34,903 nt of DNA from JABWBJ01 sp035646395. Lineage in GTDB: Bacteria; Gemmatimonadota; Gemmatimonadetes; Gemmatimonadales; Gemmatimonadaceae. Both the position numbers and the translations under genes were made by a program. Where the stretch lies: positions 1-34,903 of the forward strand of contig DASRPK010000078.1 in the NCBI GenBank assembly GCA_035646395.1, written 5' to 3'. Shown here in pieces: positions 1-8,044 of this stretch; positions within the stretch are counted from its first letter, which is position 1, and the number at the start of each line of letters is the position of its first letter. The notes under the pieces are model-generated. The model did not search any database and was not told where the DNA came from. It was given only the letters and a program-made list of their open reading frames with translations.

Positions 1-2160
1 GCGCTTGACGAGTGGGAGGTACTTCGCGAGCGTTGCCTTGTAGTCGACGCCATGCAGGTTCGGGTCGTAGAACCAGTCGCGCTCGAGGCGCCAGGCATCG
101 ACGAAGATCTGGCGGAAATCGTCCCGCGTGTCGATCGGGAATGTCCAGCCGGTGAGGTCCACCCGGCTGTCATTGATGTTGGCGACCTTCGTCGGCTTGG
201 CGTCGATTACGTGCAGGTTGGTGCCCTTGGAGATCAGGATCTTCTTCCCGTTCAGCGAAAGCTGCGCGCTCCGAATGGCGTCCACGACCACCACGGGCTC
301 CTGCCGCTCATTCGTCAGGCGCAGCGCGACCAGGTCAGTGTTGGCATTCGCGCCGGACGCAGTCGACGTGAAGAACAGCGCCTCTGCGTTCACCGCCAGC
401 GTGCCGTAGTTGCCTGACGCGACGGGCACGCGACGGAGCCGCAACGGAAGGCCATCCAGGTCGATGCGAACCTGGCGCGTATTCGCCGCCGCCGACGTAT
501 CTCGAGGCGGTGGCGGCGTTGGACGAGCCAGTTCATCGTCAGGCTGGAACGGCGAGCGCAATCCGGCGCGTAGCGCCACCTGGTAGATCTCGATCTCCTT
601 GTCGAAGAACGGCTCCGGACGGCGATTCCCCCATGGCGCCTGCACCAGGGTTTGCAGGTTGCGATCGGACAGGTAGTAGATGAACTCACCCTTCGGATCC
701 CACGCCGGCGCGTAACTGTTCGTGCGATCCGATGTCAGCGCCACGCTGCGTCCCGACTCCACGCTGAAAATCTTGATCTGCTGGAACGTGTTAGGCGCAA
801 TCATGACGTAGGCGAGCCATCGTCCGTCCGGCGACCAGGACATCGCACCGATCCCCTGGCGGTTCTCCGAGACCTTGCGCGGTTGTTTCGTCGCGACGTC
901 CATCACCCACAGGTCGCGATTGTTGTCGTCCCAGGCGATCCATTTGCCATCGGGCGAGGGGGCGCCGCGGAACTTCAGGATGGTCCCATCTCTCGTCAGG
1001 CGCTCCTCATTCCCGACGCCGTTCGCGGGCACCCGGGCGAACTCCAGTTCACCCGTTTCGTCGGTCAGTGCCAGGAGCGACTTGCCGTCGGGCATGAACA
1101 CGGCATCGCTGAACCGCACACTGTCCTTGCGCGAAGCCCGCACGAAGCGGCCGGTTTTCACCGGGGCAACAAAGACGCGCCCGCGCGCCGTCAACGCAAT
1201 CCGGTCCCCGTCAGGCGAGATGTGCGTACCGGTGAGGTAGTCCATCGGGTTCGTCACCCAGTTCTCCCGGAGCTGGTCCAGATCCGACGAAAGTGTGATC
1301 GGAACCATCTTCGTTTGACCCGTCGCGACATCGAGCAGCCAGAGATCGGCGCCTGACTGGTAGACGATGCGGCCGCGATCGAGCTCAGGCCCTTTTACGT
1401 CCCAGCCGGAGTGCTTCGTGAGTTGCTTCTTGTCGGTGCCGTCTTCCTTCATCGACCAGATGTTCATCGTGCCATCACGGTCGCTGACGAAATAGACGCG
1501 TCCATTCCACCACATCGGCGAATGACTTTCACCGTTGTAATCGCCCGTCAGCTCGACAGCTTCAGGCGTGCCGGTGGTGAATTTCCAGACGTCGCGGGCG
1601 GTACCGCCGGTGTAACGCTTGGTGACGTTGTTATGGAACGCTGGCCTGACGAAATAGATCGTGCGGCCGCTGGCGTCGTATGCGCCTTCTGAAGCGCCGG
1701 CGAGCGGAACGAGATTCCGCGTTCCCGTTCGCAGGTCGAGTTGGACCATGCCTGGTTTCGGAATGCCGGCGTAATTCACCGTCGTATAGACCAGCTTTCC
1801 GTCCGGTGTCCACGTCGTGGCATTCGCGTTATCGCCGTCGTACGTGCGACGAATCGGCGCCCCACCGGTGATCGGCATCGTGTAGAGTGCCGCCAGTCCT
1901 TCGTACCGCGCGGTGAACGCGAGCGTGCTGCCATCAGGCGAGATCGCTGGGCTCGACTCTTCGTTCGCGTGACTCGTCAGGCGACGGGCCAAGCCTCCGG
2001 TAATCGGCACGGTCCAGAGATCTCCCTCCGCGGCGAAAACGATTGTTTCACCCTGGATCGCAGGCGATCGGTAAAAGCCGAGTGTGCCGGAAGGTGCGGG
2101 CGACTGGGCAGCGGCAATGCCCCCGGAAACGAGAGCGGCGACAATCACGAAGCGCTTCAT
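1..2160 (-). CDS. Tricorn-like S41 family peptidase, N-terminal part (3' end outside window)
   Basis: The reverse strand is open from an ATG at 2160 to the window edge, giving 720 codons with no stop. Residues 1-19 form a signal peptide (MKRF, then a hydrophobic stretch ending AAAQ), so the protein is exported. The body consists of TolB/WD-like beta-propeller repeats, with recurring SPDG, TPDG and SDRDG turns and phrases such as DLWTVPITGG and DLWVMDVATKQ. Around residue 688 the text DAWRLERDWFYDPNLHG is typical of the helical segment preceding the PDZ and S41 protease domains of tricorn-like enzymes, which would lie beyond the left edge. The family degrades peptides in the periplasm or at the cell surface. 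GAGG lies about 7-10 nt before the ATG. Leu-Gly/Pro-Asn word GCCTAAC occurs once in it. The protease active site is not visible here, so catalysis is inferred from architecture. Confidence 0.88.
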   Translation of the reverse strand, partial: MKRFVIVAALVSGGIAAAQSPAPSGTLGFYRSPAIQGETIVFAAEGDLWTVPITGGLARRLTSHANEESSPAISPDGSTLAFTARYEGLAALYTMPITGGAPIRRTYDGDNANATTWTPDGKLVYTTVNYAGIPKPGMVQLDLRTGTRNLVPLAGASEGAYDASGRTIYFVRPAFHNNVTKRYTGGTARDVWKFTTGTPEAVELTGDYNGESHSPMWWNGRVYFVSDRDGTMNIWSMKEDGTDKKQLTKHSGWDVKGPELDRGRIVYQSGADLWLLDVATGQTKMVPITLSSDLDQLRENWVTNPMDYLTGTHISPDGDRIALTARGRVFVAPVKTGRFVRASRKDSVRFSDAVFMPDGKSLLALTDETGELEFARVPANGVGNEERLTRDGTILKFRGAPSPDGKWIAWDDNNRDLWVMDVATKQPRKVSENRQGIGAMSWSPDGRWLAYVMIAPNTFQQIKIFSVESGRSVALTSDRTNSYAPAWDPKGEFIYYLSDRNLQTLVQAPWGNRRPEPFFDKEIEIYQVALRAGLRSPFQPDDELARPTPPPPRDTSAAANTRQVRIDLDGLPLRLRRVPVASGNYGTLAVNAEALFFTSTASGANANTDLVALRLTNERQEPVVVVDAIRSAQLSLNGKKILISKGTNLHVIDAKPTKVANINDSRVDLTGWTFPIDTRDDFRQIFVDAWRLERDWFYDPNLHGVDYKATLAKYLPLVKR

Positions 2161-2249
2161 GGAGATCCTCGGGTTGATAAGCGCAGAGCGCAGGGCGCAA
2201 AGATAGGGCGGAGGGAGATTCAGGGCAGAGGCCGGCTTAGGGCCGAGTC

Positions 2250-2357
2250 GGGGCATGGGGCACAGGGCATGGGGCATGGGGCACGGAGGGCTGATGCAGA
2301 AAACTCACTGTGGGTTTCCTCAGACCCCATGCCCCAAGCCCCATGCCCCATGCCCGT
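2250..2357. repeat. Heptad inverted-repeat element A, (GGGGCAT)n unit
   Basis: The left arm (2250-2286) is about five imperfect copies of GGGGCAT or GGGGCAC. The right arm (2325-2357) is the reverse complement with the same 7-bp period. The arms flank a 38-nt loop, so the element can fold as a long hairpin, and four G-runs with 3-4 nt spacers can form a G-quadruplex. It fills much of the 384-bp divergent gap between the protease (start 2160) and the small gene at 2545. I see no other feature in that gap apart from ribosome binding sites. The left border GAGTCGGGG is shared with element D. Confidence 0.85.
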
Positions 2358-2544
2358 GCTGAGACAGCCGGTTCGTCCCATGGGCTCAAATCCCACCCCC
2401 TTTGGGCTTAGAACTTTTCAACGACACCAGCTGGCGTCCAGAAGCGCGCTTTCTAGGCCAAATCTCATGAAATTCCCCGCCTCAGGGGGTGAGCCTCGAC
2501 CCTCCTTCCGGTTAGATTGAAGCTCACCCGTGGAGAGGTAGAGC

Positions 2545-2847
2545 ATGATCGAGGCGTTTGAATTCGCGGATGGCGACAAGACATACCGTTGCCAGGTCCG
2601 CACGCCGGCAGGCAGTGGTGAGTCGTGGTGGTGGTTCACCGTTTCCGGCGACCAGCAGAACTACGCACCCTTCCGGGCCGAGAAGGGCGACACCAAGAAG
2701 AGCGTTCAGCCGCGCGTCGTCAGCTTCTACAAGCACCGCTTGGCGAGACTCGCCGAGCCACCTGTGCAGCGCAATCGCGGCCGTCCGCCTGGAAGCAAGA
2801 ACCAGACGACGACTGAGGCGACTGAGGCCACTGAAGTTACGGCCTGA
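2545..2847 (+). CDS. Small hypothetical protein with AT-hook-like motif
   Basis: A 100-residue protein of unrecognised family. Residues 1-70 are mixed and compact, with a WWWF aromatic cluster at 28-31 in a segment that reads like a beta-sheet. Residues 78-85 read RGRPPGSK, which resembles an AT-hook (core RGRP) that grips the minor groove of AT-rich DNA. A Thr/Glu-rich tail of about 15 residues follows (TTEATEATEV). A GGAGAGG ribosome binding site sits about 6 nt before the ATG, which fixes the start. The gene is convergent with the next gene, with 12 bp between the stops. DNA binding is a guess from the short motif alone; the product could be a nucleoid accessory protein or a conserved protein of another role. 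Confidence 0.72.
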   Translation: MIEAFEFADGDKTYRCQVRTPAGSGESWWWFTVSGDQQNYAPFRAEKGDTKKSVQPRVVSFYKHRLARLAEPPVQRNRGRPPGSKNQTTTEATEATEVTA

Positions 2848-2859
2848 TCGATCGTTACA

Positions 2860-3873
2860 TCAATTGAAAGCAATAGCGGGGCTGCGGATTCCTTTCTGCA
2901 GCCCCGCAACGCGTTCCAGGACATCGCCAGGCACGAGAAGGCTGTCGGCGATCGCAGCGATCTGCTCCGCGTCACGCCACGCCCGCTCCAAAGCGGCCAA
3001 CTCTCCGTTCAAGGCGCGACGCTCCCCATCTTCCTGCAACGACATCTCCAAAGCCAGACGGTTTTCGACCCGCAGCTGTGTGAAGAATCCGCTGGCGCGG
3101 TTGGCTTTTTCGAGCGCTTCATTGATGTAATACTCGGCACTCCCCGCGCTGTCGATCATCTCGATCGCGCCGGTTACTTGATTCTGGTCGCCTCCAAAGG
3201 GACTCAACGCTGGGATCACGTGAGCGATCACGCGACGGACTTCAGGGCCACGCAGTAACTCGACGCCTTCAGAATGATGGAAGGCCAGCCCGTATTTCCG
3301 CGGCCCGCCGTCGGGAAAAATGCGCATCGCCTCGGCGTGGTCCTGTGTGAGGATTCGCAGACGATCGCCGACCCTGATTTTCGTGGCCCGGCGGCGTTTA
3401 TGTCCCTCATCGCCGATCCAGAGTCCGGCGGCGTAGGCCATCGCAAAGGCCAGCCCTCCGAAACCCGCGACCGCGATTCCCGCCGTCAACCCGAGTGCTC
3501 CGGTGACGACGCCTCCAGCGGCCAGCCCGGTTCTTACGCGTCGCTTCGAGAAGCGCCTTCCATACCGCCAGGCAGCGAACTCCGGCCACAGCGGTTTTCC
3601 AATACGGATGAGCGTAACTCCGCTGCGCAATTCGGCGAGCCCGATGTTTTCAGTGGAGATCCGGATACGCGTGCGGCGAAACTGACGTTCACATTCGTCG
3701 ATCGCTTCCCAGCGCTCCTCGAGTGCCGTGAGATTCCACCTCGCGCAGTGGGCACAAACCACCCATAGCCGTCCCTTGCTGCTGTCAAAAGCGAGCCGTT
3801 TTCCTACCTCGAACTTTGAAAGCAGCTCATTGCGGCCGAGATTGCCGTGGCAATAGAGGCAGGATGAATACAT
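2860..3873 (-). CDS. Hypothetical zinc-ribbon membrane protein
   Basis: A 337-residue protein of no family I recognise. CLYC at residues 5-8 and CAHC near 40-43 form a four-cysteine zinc-ribbon-like pair at the N-terminus. A Gly/Ala-rich hydrophobic stretch at roughly 115-153 could form one or two membrane helices; a Lys/Arg cluster (KRRR) follows it. The C-terminal third is helical and charged (NEALEKANRASG, GELAALERAWRDAEQ), possibly coiled coil. No catalytic motif is visible. The start is the ATG at 3873, 10 nt before the first Cys; no strong ribosome binding site precedes it. It is divergent from the serine hydrolase gene and convergent with the small AT-hook-like gene. A role in membrane-associated sensing or assembly is possible but unsupported. 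Confidence 0.72.
   Translation of the reverse strand: MYSSCLYCHGNLGRNELLSKFEVGKRLAFDSSKGRLWVVCAHCARWNLTALEERWEAIDECERQFRRTRIRISTENIGLAELRSGVTLIRIGKPLWPEFAAWRYGRRFSKRRVRTGLAAGGVVTGALGLTAGIAVAGFGGLAFAMAYAAGLWIGDEGHKRRRATKIRVGDRLRILTQDHAEAMRIFPDGGPRKYGLAFHHSEGVELLRGPEVRRVIAHVIPALSPFGGDQNQVTGAIEMIDSAGSAEYYINEALEKANRASGFFTQLRVENRLALEMSLQEDGERRALNGELAALERAWRDAEQIAAIADSLLVPGDVLERVAGLQKGIRSPAIAFN
2876..2907 (-). terminator. Hairpin terminator inside the 3' end of the zinc-ribbon membrane gene
   Basis: A perfect 10-bp stem (GCGGGGCTGC at 2876-2885 pairing with GCAGCCCCGC at 2898-2907) encloses a 12-nt loop. On the reverse strand it is followed by the moderately T-rich TATTGCTTTC. It lies within the last codons of the minus-strand gene, so the coding sequence itself would form the terminator. 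Confidence 0.55.
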
Positions 3874-4019
3874 GGCGCTACGCTACTGGCGGTGCTGGTC
3901 GGGGGATAGATCAGGTTTTGCGACGTCGCGTTAACAAACGATGAAGATGACACCTGTCGGGACTGAGTGAACGGCGACAGCGTTGAGGCCGTAATTGTCC
4001 GAGCCAAATGGAGATGTTC

Positions 4020-5318
4020 ATGAAACGGTCTTCCGTTCGTAAGCGCCTGACCCTCGCCTTCGTTCTGGTCGTTGCCGTAGCAGGTTCGTCGGCAGCTCAG
4101 GCTCCCTACTATCCGTCTTCCAGCAGCTGGGAGAAGCGGACCGCCGAGCAGGTTGGGCTGTCGCAGTCGTCAGTCGATTCTGCGGTGAAGCTCGCTATCG
4201 CTGCCGAGTCCACCACTCCCCGCAACCTGCTCGAGAATCACGTCGCGTCGTCGTTCGGTCGTGAGCCGCACAGCGAAGCGGTCGGCCCCTTCACCGTGCG
4301 CGGTGGCTCGTCTGGCCTGATCATCCGGCGCGGCTACATCGTCGCTGAATGGGGGGATGCTGATCATCCCGAAAACACTTTCAGCGTCACGAAGAGTTTC
4401 GTCTCGACGACGATCGGGCTGGCGTATGATCGCAAGATGATCCGGAACCTCAACGACCCGGTACGACTGTACATGCCGCCGGTCGTGGCCCTCAAGGGCG
4501 TACCGTCAGGCGCGGCGGCCCTCGCTCCCGTCCCGCCTAACGCCATGGGCGCCGCGAATGGCGCAAGGGACTCCAGCCCGAAAGGTGTGGCGTACGACGC
4601 CTTCGACGTACTCGAGCCCTTTGAATCGGAGCACAACCGCAAGATCACGTGGGACCACTTGCTCCGTCAGACGAGCGACTGGCAGGGGACATTGTGGGGA
4701 AAACCTGACTGGGCTGATCGTCCGCAGGGAGACGTGGAGCAGTGGAAGGTCCGGAAACGCAATGAGCCAGGAACCGTTTACACCTATAACGACGTGCGGG
4801 TGAATGCGACCGCACTCGCCTCCCTCATGGTCTGGCGTCGTCCGCTGCCACAAGTCCTGCGCGAATACGTGATGGATCCGATTGGCGCATCGAACACGTG
4901 GAGCTGGTACGGCTACGACAATTCCTGGATCGTGGTCGACGGCCAACTCGTGCAATCGGTGGCCGGCGGCGCGCATTGGGGCGGCGGCATGATCATCAAC
5001 GCCCGGGATATGGCGCGCTTCGGGTTGCTCACGCTGCGTAACGGAAAGTGGGGCGACAAGCAAATCCTGTCCGAGGAATGGATACGCCTGGCGACGACGC
5101 CCGGGGTGAGCACCGGCTACGGATTCATGAATTACTTCCTGAACACGGGACGCCGCGCGATGCCGAGCGCGCCCGAACAGTCGTACCAGCACCGCGGCGC
5201 CGGGAACAACATCATCTACGTCGATCCGGTGAACGATCTGGTTGTTGTGGCCCGCTGGATCAACAGTGTGCGGTCGATGGATGGGGTGATCAAGCAGCTG
5301 CTGGTGGGGATCAACTAG
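4020..5318 (+). CDS. Exported serine hydrolase, class C beta-lactamase family
   Basis: A 432-residue protein with a signal peptide (MKRSS, Arg/Lys-rich, then a hydrophobic core ending SSAAQA). SVTK at residues 122-125 is the SxxK motif carrying the nucleophilic serine and general-base lysine. YTYND near residue 254 gives the Tyr-x-Asn element, and HRGAG late in the chain occupies the place of the KTG-type strand. WGGGMIINARDMARFG is characteristic of the esterase/D-aminopeptidase/beta-lactamase class C group. The substrate (peptide, ester or lactam) cannot be told. An ATG at 4008 is also in frame, but GGAG at 4010-4013 lies 6 nt before the ATG at 4020, which also gives a cleaner signal peptide, so 4020 is preferred. 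Repeat element B begins at the stop codon. Confidence 0.9.
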   Translation: MKRSSVRKRLTLAFVLVVAVAGSSAAQAPYYPSSSSWEKRTAEQVGLSQSSVDSAVKLAIAAESTTPRNLLENHVASSFGREPHSEAVGPFTVRGGSSGLIIRRGYIVAEWGDADHPENTFSVTKSFVSTTIGLAYDRKMIRNLNDPVRLYMPPVVALKGVPSGAAALAPVPPNAMGAANGARDSSPKGVAYDAFDVLEPFESEHNRKITWDHLLRQTSDWQGTLWGKPDWADRPQGDVEQWKVRKRNEPGTVYTYNDVRVNATALASLMVWRRPLPQVLREYVMDPIGASNTWSWYGYDNSWIVVDGQLVQSVAGGAHWGGGMIINARDMARFGLLTLRNGKWGDKQILSEEWIRLATTPGVSTGYGFMNYFLNTGRRAMPSAPEQSYQHRGAGNNIIYVDPVNDLVVVARWINSVRSMDGVIKQLLVGIN

Positions 5319-5413
5319 GGCATGGGGCATGGGGCACGGGGCATGGGGAACGGCTGACCCCATGCCCCAGGCCCCATGTCCCATGCCCCATGCCCCAGGC
5401 CCCATGCCCCATG
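5318..5413. repeat. Heptad inverted-repeat element B, (GGGGCAT)n unit
   Basis: The left arm (5318-5348) and right arm (5358-5413) are complementary runs of GGGGCAT/ATGCCCC units with a loop of under 10 nt. The first base of the element is the last base of the serine hydrolase stop codon, so the hairpin would form at the very 3' end of that message. The G-rich strand of the left arm has at least four G-runs separated by 3 nt. Confidence 0.87.
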
Positions 5414-5480
5414 TCGAAATGCTCGGACTCCATTCGACTAATCGGTCATCAGGGACCACTCACAGCCAAGGAGACCACCC

Positions 5481-5843
5481 ATGAAATACCTCTGCCTCAT
5501 CTACGAAAACGAGAAGACGTACGAGACCATGCCCAAGGAAGAAGCCGACGCGGTCTTCGGCGAATACTTCTCTTTCACAGAAGGCATCAAGCAGAGTGGC
5601 AAATACGTTGGCGGCGAAGCGCTGCAGCCGACGCAAACAGCGACCACGGTCCGCATCCGCAACGGAAAGTTGGCGACTACCGACGGTCCGTTCGCGGAGA
5701 CGAAGGAGCAGCTCGGCGGCTACTACCTGATCGAAGCCCAGGATCTGAACGACGCGATTCAGGTTGCCGCGAAAATTCCTGGCGCACGCTATGGCGCGGT
5801 CGAAGTCAGGCCGATTGTGGACTTTAGTCAACAGCAGGCTTGA
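5481..5843 (+). CDS. DGPF/YCII-family protein, partner of the ECF42 sigma factor
   Basis: A 120-residue protein that opens with MKYLCLIYEN and carries DGPF at residues 68-71 within TTDGPFAETKEQLGGYYLIE, the signature of the DGPF subgroup of the YciI-like ferredoxin-fold family. Genes of this type are the standard neighbours of ECF42 sigma factors, and one follows here after repeat element C. The biochemical activity of the family is not well defined; some relatives are dehydrochlorinase-like. AAGGAG lies about 7 nt before the ATG. The protein is probably a target gene product of, or a functional partner to, the sigma factor; no separate anti-sigma gene is visible. Confidence 0.93.
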   Translation: MKYLCLIYENEKTYETMPKEEADAVFGEYFSFTEGIKQSGKYVGGEALQPTQTATTVRIRNGKLATTDGPFAETKEQLGGYYLIEAQDLNDAIQVAAKIPGARYGAVEVRPIVDFSQQQA

Positions 5844-5850
5844 ACCAGCG

Positions 5851-6020
5851 CGCAGCGAGCAGCGATAGGCGAGTAGCAGGCGATTAGCGATCGGCGATTA
5901 GCGAGCAGCAAGCGATCAGGACATGGGTACAGGACCCGGCTAATTGCTAATCGCTTGCTGTTCGCCGGTCGCTGCTCGCTGCCTGCTTGCTATTCGCTGT
6001 TCGCTTGTCGCTGCTCGCTC
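5851..6020. repeat. Heptad inverted-repeat element C, (GCGAGCA/GCGATTA)n unit
   Basis: The left arm (5851-5919) is a run of degenerate 7-bp units (GCGAGCA, GCGATAG, GCGAGTA, GCGATTA, GCGATCG). The right arm (5941-6020) carries their complements (TCGCTGC, TATTCGC, TGTTCGC, TTGTCGC, TGCTCGC). A 20-nt centre separates them. The element starts 7 nt after the DGPF stop codon and ends 15 nt before the sigma factor start. It has the same architecture as elements A, B, D and E but an unrelated unit sequence and no G-runs. Confidence 0.82.
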
Positions 6021-6034
6021 TCGTTACTTCCACC

Positions 6035-7285
6035 ATGCCCGTCGATCTGGACCACGTCCGCTCGCGGATCGACGAGATTTACCGATCCGACTCCCGCCGC
6101 GTCCTGGCGACACTGATCCGGCTTCTTGGCGATTTCGATCTCGCCGAAGAAGCGCTGCAGGATGCGTTTTCGGCGGCGCTCGAGCGATGGCCACAGGACG
6201 GGATTCCGGCGAATCCGCGCACATGGCTGGTATCGACCGGGCGTTTCAAGGCGATCGACCGGCTGCGCCGGCGTGCGACGTTCGACACGACCCTGGCGCC
6301 CGTGCTGCGCCGGGTCGGCGACGCGGTCGAGCAGCCCGAGTTGGATGACGACTCCGTCCAGGACGATCGGCTCAGGCTGATCTTCACCTGCTGTCACCCC
6401 GCGTTAGGCATGGACGCACAGATCGCCCTCACCTTGCGCGAGGTGTGCGGCCTGACCACCGAGGAGATCGCGCATGCGTACCTGACGCCGCCGCCGACCC
6501 TTGCCCAGCGCATCGTGCGGGCGAAAGCGAAGATCCGCGATGCCCGGATCCCGTACCAGGTCCCGACCCGCGCTGACTTTGCGCCCCGGCTCCAGAGCGT
6601 GCTTCACGTGATCTACCTCGTGTTCAACGAGGGGTATTCGGCTTCGTCAGGCACGGCCATCACGCGGCATGACCTCTCGGCGGAAGCGATCACGCTGGGA
6701 CGATTGCTCGTTGAGCTGATGGAAGAGCCGGAAGCAATCGGACTGCTGGCGCTGATGCTCCTGCACGACGCGCGCCGGGCGGCACGCGTGTCACCGGACG
6801 GAGAGCTCGTCCTGCTCACGGAACAGGATCGTTCCCTCTGGAATCGCAAGCAGATCTACGAAGGGTGCAATCTCGTGGAGCGAGCGTTGCGCTCGGGACG
6901 TTATGGCGCGTATTCGCTGCAAGCAGCCATTTCCGCCGTGCACGGTGAGGCGAAAACCGCTGATGCAACGGACTGGCCGCAGATCGTTGGCCTGTATGAC
7001 GTGCTGATGCGGATCGAGCCGACTCCCGTCATCGAATTGAATCGTGCCGTCGCTGTGGCGATGAAAGATGGACCGGACAAGGGGTTGGAGCTCATCGACG
7101 CGATCTTCGGTCGTGGTGAGCTGAACGACTACACCTTCGCGCACTCGGCACGCGCCGACCTGTTGCGTCGTCTCGATCGCCGCGCCGAAGCGCTCGCCGC
7201 CTACCAACGCGCGCTCGAACTGACAACGCAGGAACCGGCGCGGCGCTTCCTCTCCCGCCGAATTCGGGAGCTGGACCAGCGGTGA
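6035..7285 (+). CDS. RNA polymerase sigma factor, ECF42 group with C-terminal extension
   Basis: A 416-residue protein. Region sigma-2 (about residues 10-80, with NPRTWLVSTGRFKAIDRLRR) recognises the -10 element and core polymerase. Region sigma-4 (about 110-165, with LTLREVCGLTTEEIAHAYL) recognises the -35 element. The extension of about 240 residues (conserved LVFNEGYSASSG, LTEQDRSLWN, IELNRAVAVA and a final TPR-like helix pair with AEALAAYQRALEL) defines ECF42, in which it takes the place of an anti-sigma factor and controls activity. A longer frame begins at 5987, but that stretch lies in repeat element C; the ATG at 6035 starts the conserved N-terminus MPVDLDHVRSRI. No Shine-Dalgarno is visible. 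The upstream DGPF gene is the expected ECF42 partner. One GTTAGGC site falls in it as a TTA-GGC codon pair. Confidence 0.93.
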   Translation: MPVDLDHVRSRIDEIYRSDSRRVLATLIRLLGDFDLAEEALQDAFSAALERWPQDGIPANPRTWLVSTGRFKAIDRLRRRATFDTTLAPVLRRVGDAVEQPELDDDSVQDDRLRLIFTCCHPALGMDAQIALTLREVCGLTTEEIAHAYLTPPPTLAQRIVRAKAKIRDARIPYQVPTRADFAPRLQSVLHVIYLVFNEGYSASSGTAITRHDLSAEAITLGRLLVELMEEPEAIGLLALMLLHDARRAARVSPDGELVLLTEQDRSLWNRKQIYEGCNLVERALRSGRYGAYSLQAAISAVHGEAKTADATDWPQIVGLYDVLMRIEPTPVIELNRAVAVAMKDGPDKGLELIDAIFGRGELNDYTFAHSARADLLRRLDRRAEALAAYQRALELTTQEPARRFLSRRIRELDQR

Positions 7286-7393
7286 GCTCGCTGGCGCGAC
7301 CCTCACGAGTCACTTCGCGGTACAACTCACGGGCGATTGTAAATCCGCCCGGTTCAGGCTGTATTGCCGGGGAATCCCACGATGGAGCTTCCG

Positions 7394-7933
7394 ATGCTTA
7401 TCACGAAATCCATAACCGTCGCCCGTCCACGTAGTGAGGTTTACGCGTTCTGGCGCGATTTCGAGAACCTGCCGCGCTTCATGCATCACGTGGAGTCTGT
7501 CCAGAACCTCGGCGGCGGCCGCTCCCACTGGGTTGCGAAGGGGATCGCCGGCACGGATCGTGAGTGGGATGCCGAGCTGGTGGAAGACAAGCCTAACGAA
7601 CGCGTCTCGTGGCGGACTATCGGTGACGACAACACCGCCCGGCATACGGGTACCGTCTCGTTCCTGTCGGTCGGCGATAGCGCCACCGAGGTTCGCGTGG
7701 ACATCGAATACGACCCGCCGGCCGGCGCGTTGGGCGCGTCCCTGGCACGACTCTTCGGCGAGGAGCCGAGCCAGCAGATCGAGGAAGACCTGGAACGCTT
7801 CAAGCGCGTGCTCGAGACTGGTGATACCGAGCGGTCGTACCAGCGCACGGAAGGCGTTGCCGACATCGGCGTGCCGCATCAGGAACCCGTAGAACCAAAG
7901 AATCGCGAAGTCGACCCAGACCTTCGCTTCTAA
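7394..7933 (+). CDS. SRPBCC-family protein (cyclase/dehydrase-like)
   Basis: A 179-residue protein with the helix-grip START/SRPBCC fold. The opening ITKSITVARPRSEVYAFW and the following RDFENLPRFMHHVESV match coenzyme Q-binding/polyketide cyclase-like members, with WDAELVEDKPNERVSWRT as the next conserved strand pair. A C-terminal amphipathic helix (QQIEEDLERFKRVLE) closes the fold, followed by a polar tail. Such proteins bind a hydrophobic ligand in a deep cavity; which ligand cannot be told. In-frame starts exist at 7364 (TTG), 7382 and 7394. GGAG at 7384-7387 lies 6 nt before the ATG at 7394, and the domain begins there, so I use it. Repeat element D starts 17 nt after the stop. Confidence 0.88.
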   Translation: MLITKSITVARPRSEVYAFWRDFENLPRFMHHVESVQNLGGGRSHWVAKGIAGTDREWDAELVEDKPNERVSWRTIGDDNTARHTGTVSFLSVGDSATEVRVDIEYDPPAGALGASLARLFGEEPSQQIEEDLERFKRVLETGDTERSYQRTEGVADIGVPHQEPVEPKNREVDPDLRF

Positions 7934-7950
7934 AGGAAGGGATCAGAGTC

Positions 7951-8033
7951 GGGGTATGGGGCACGGGGTATGGGGCATGGGGCTCGGGGAACAGCTCCCC
8001 CCCATGCCCCATGCCCCATGCCCCATGCCCCCG
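7951..8033. repeat. Heptad inverted-repeat element D, (GGGGCAT)n unit
   Basis: The left arm (7951-7990) alternates GGGGTAT, GGGGCAC and GGGGCAT. The right arm (7997-8033) is four ATGCCCC-type units, with a loop of about 6 nt. It lies between the convergent SRPBCC and lipoprotein genes and could serve as a bidirectional terminator. Its left border GAGTCGGGG matches element A. Confidence 0.86.
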
Positions 8034-8044
8034 TGGCCCCGGGT

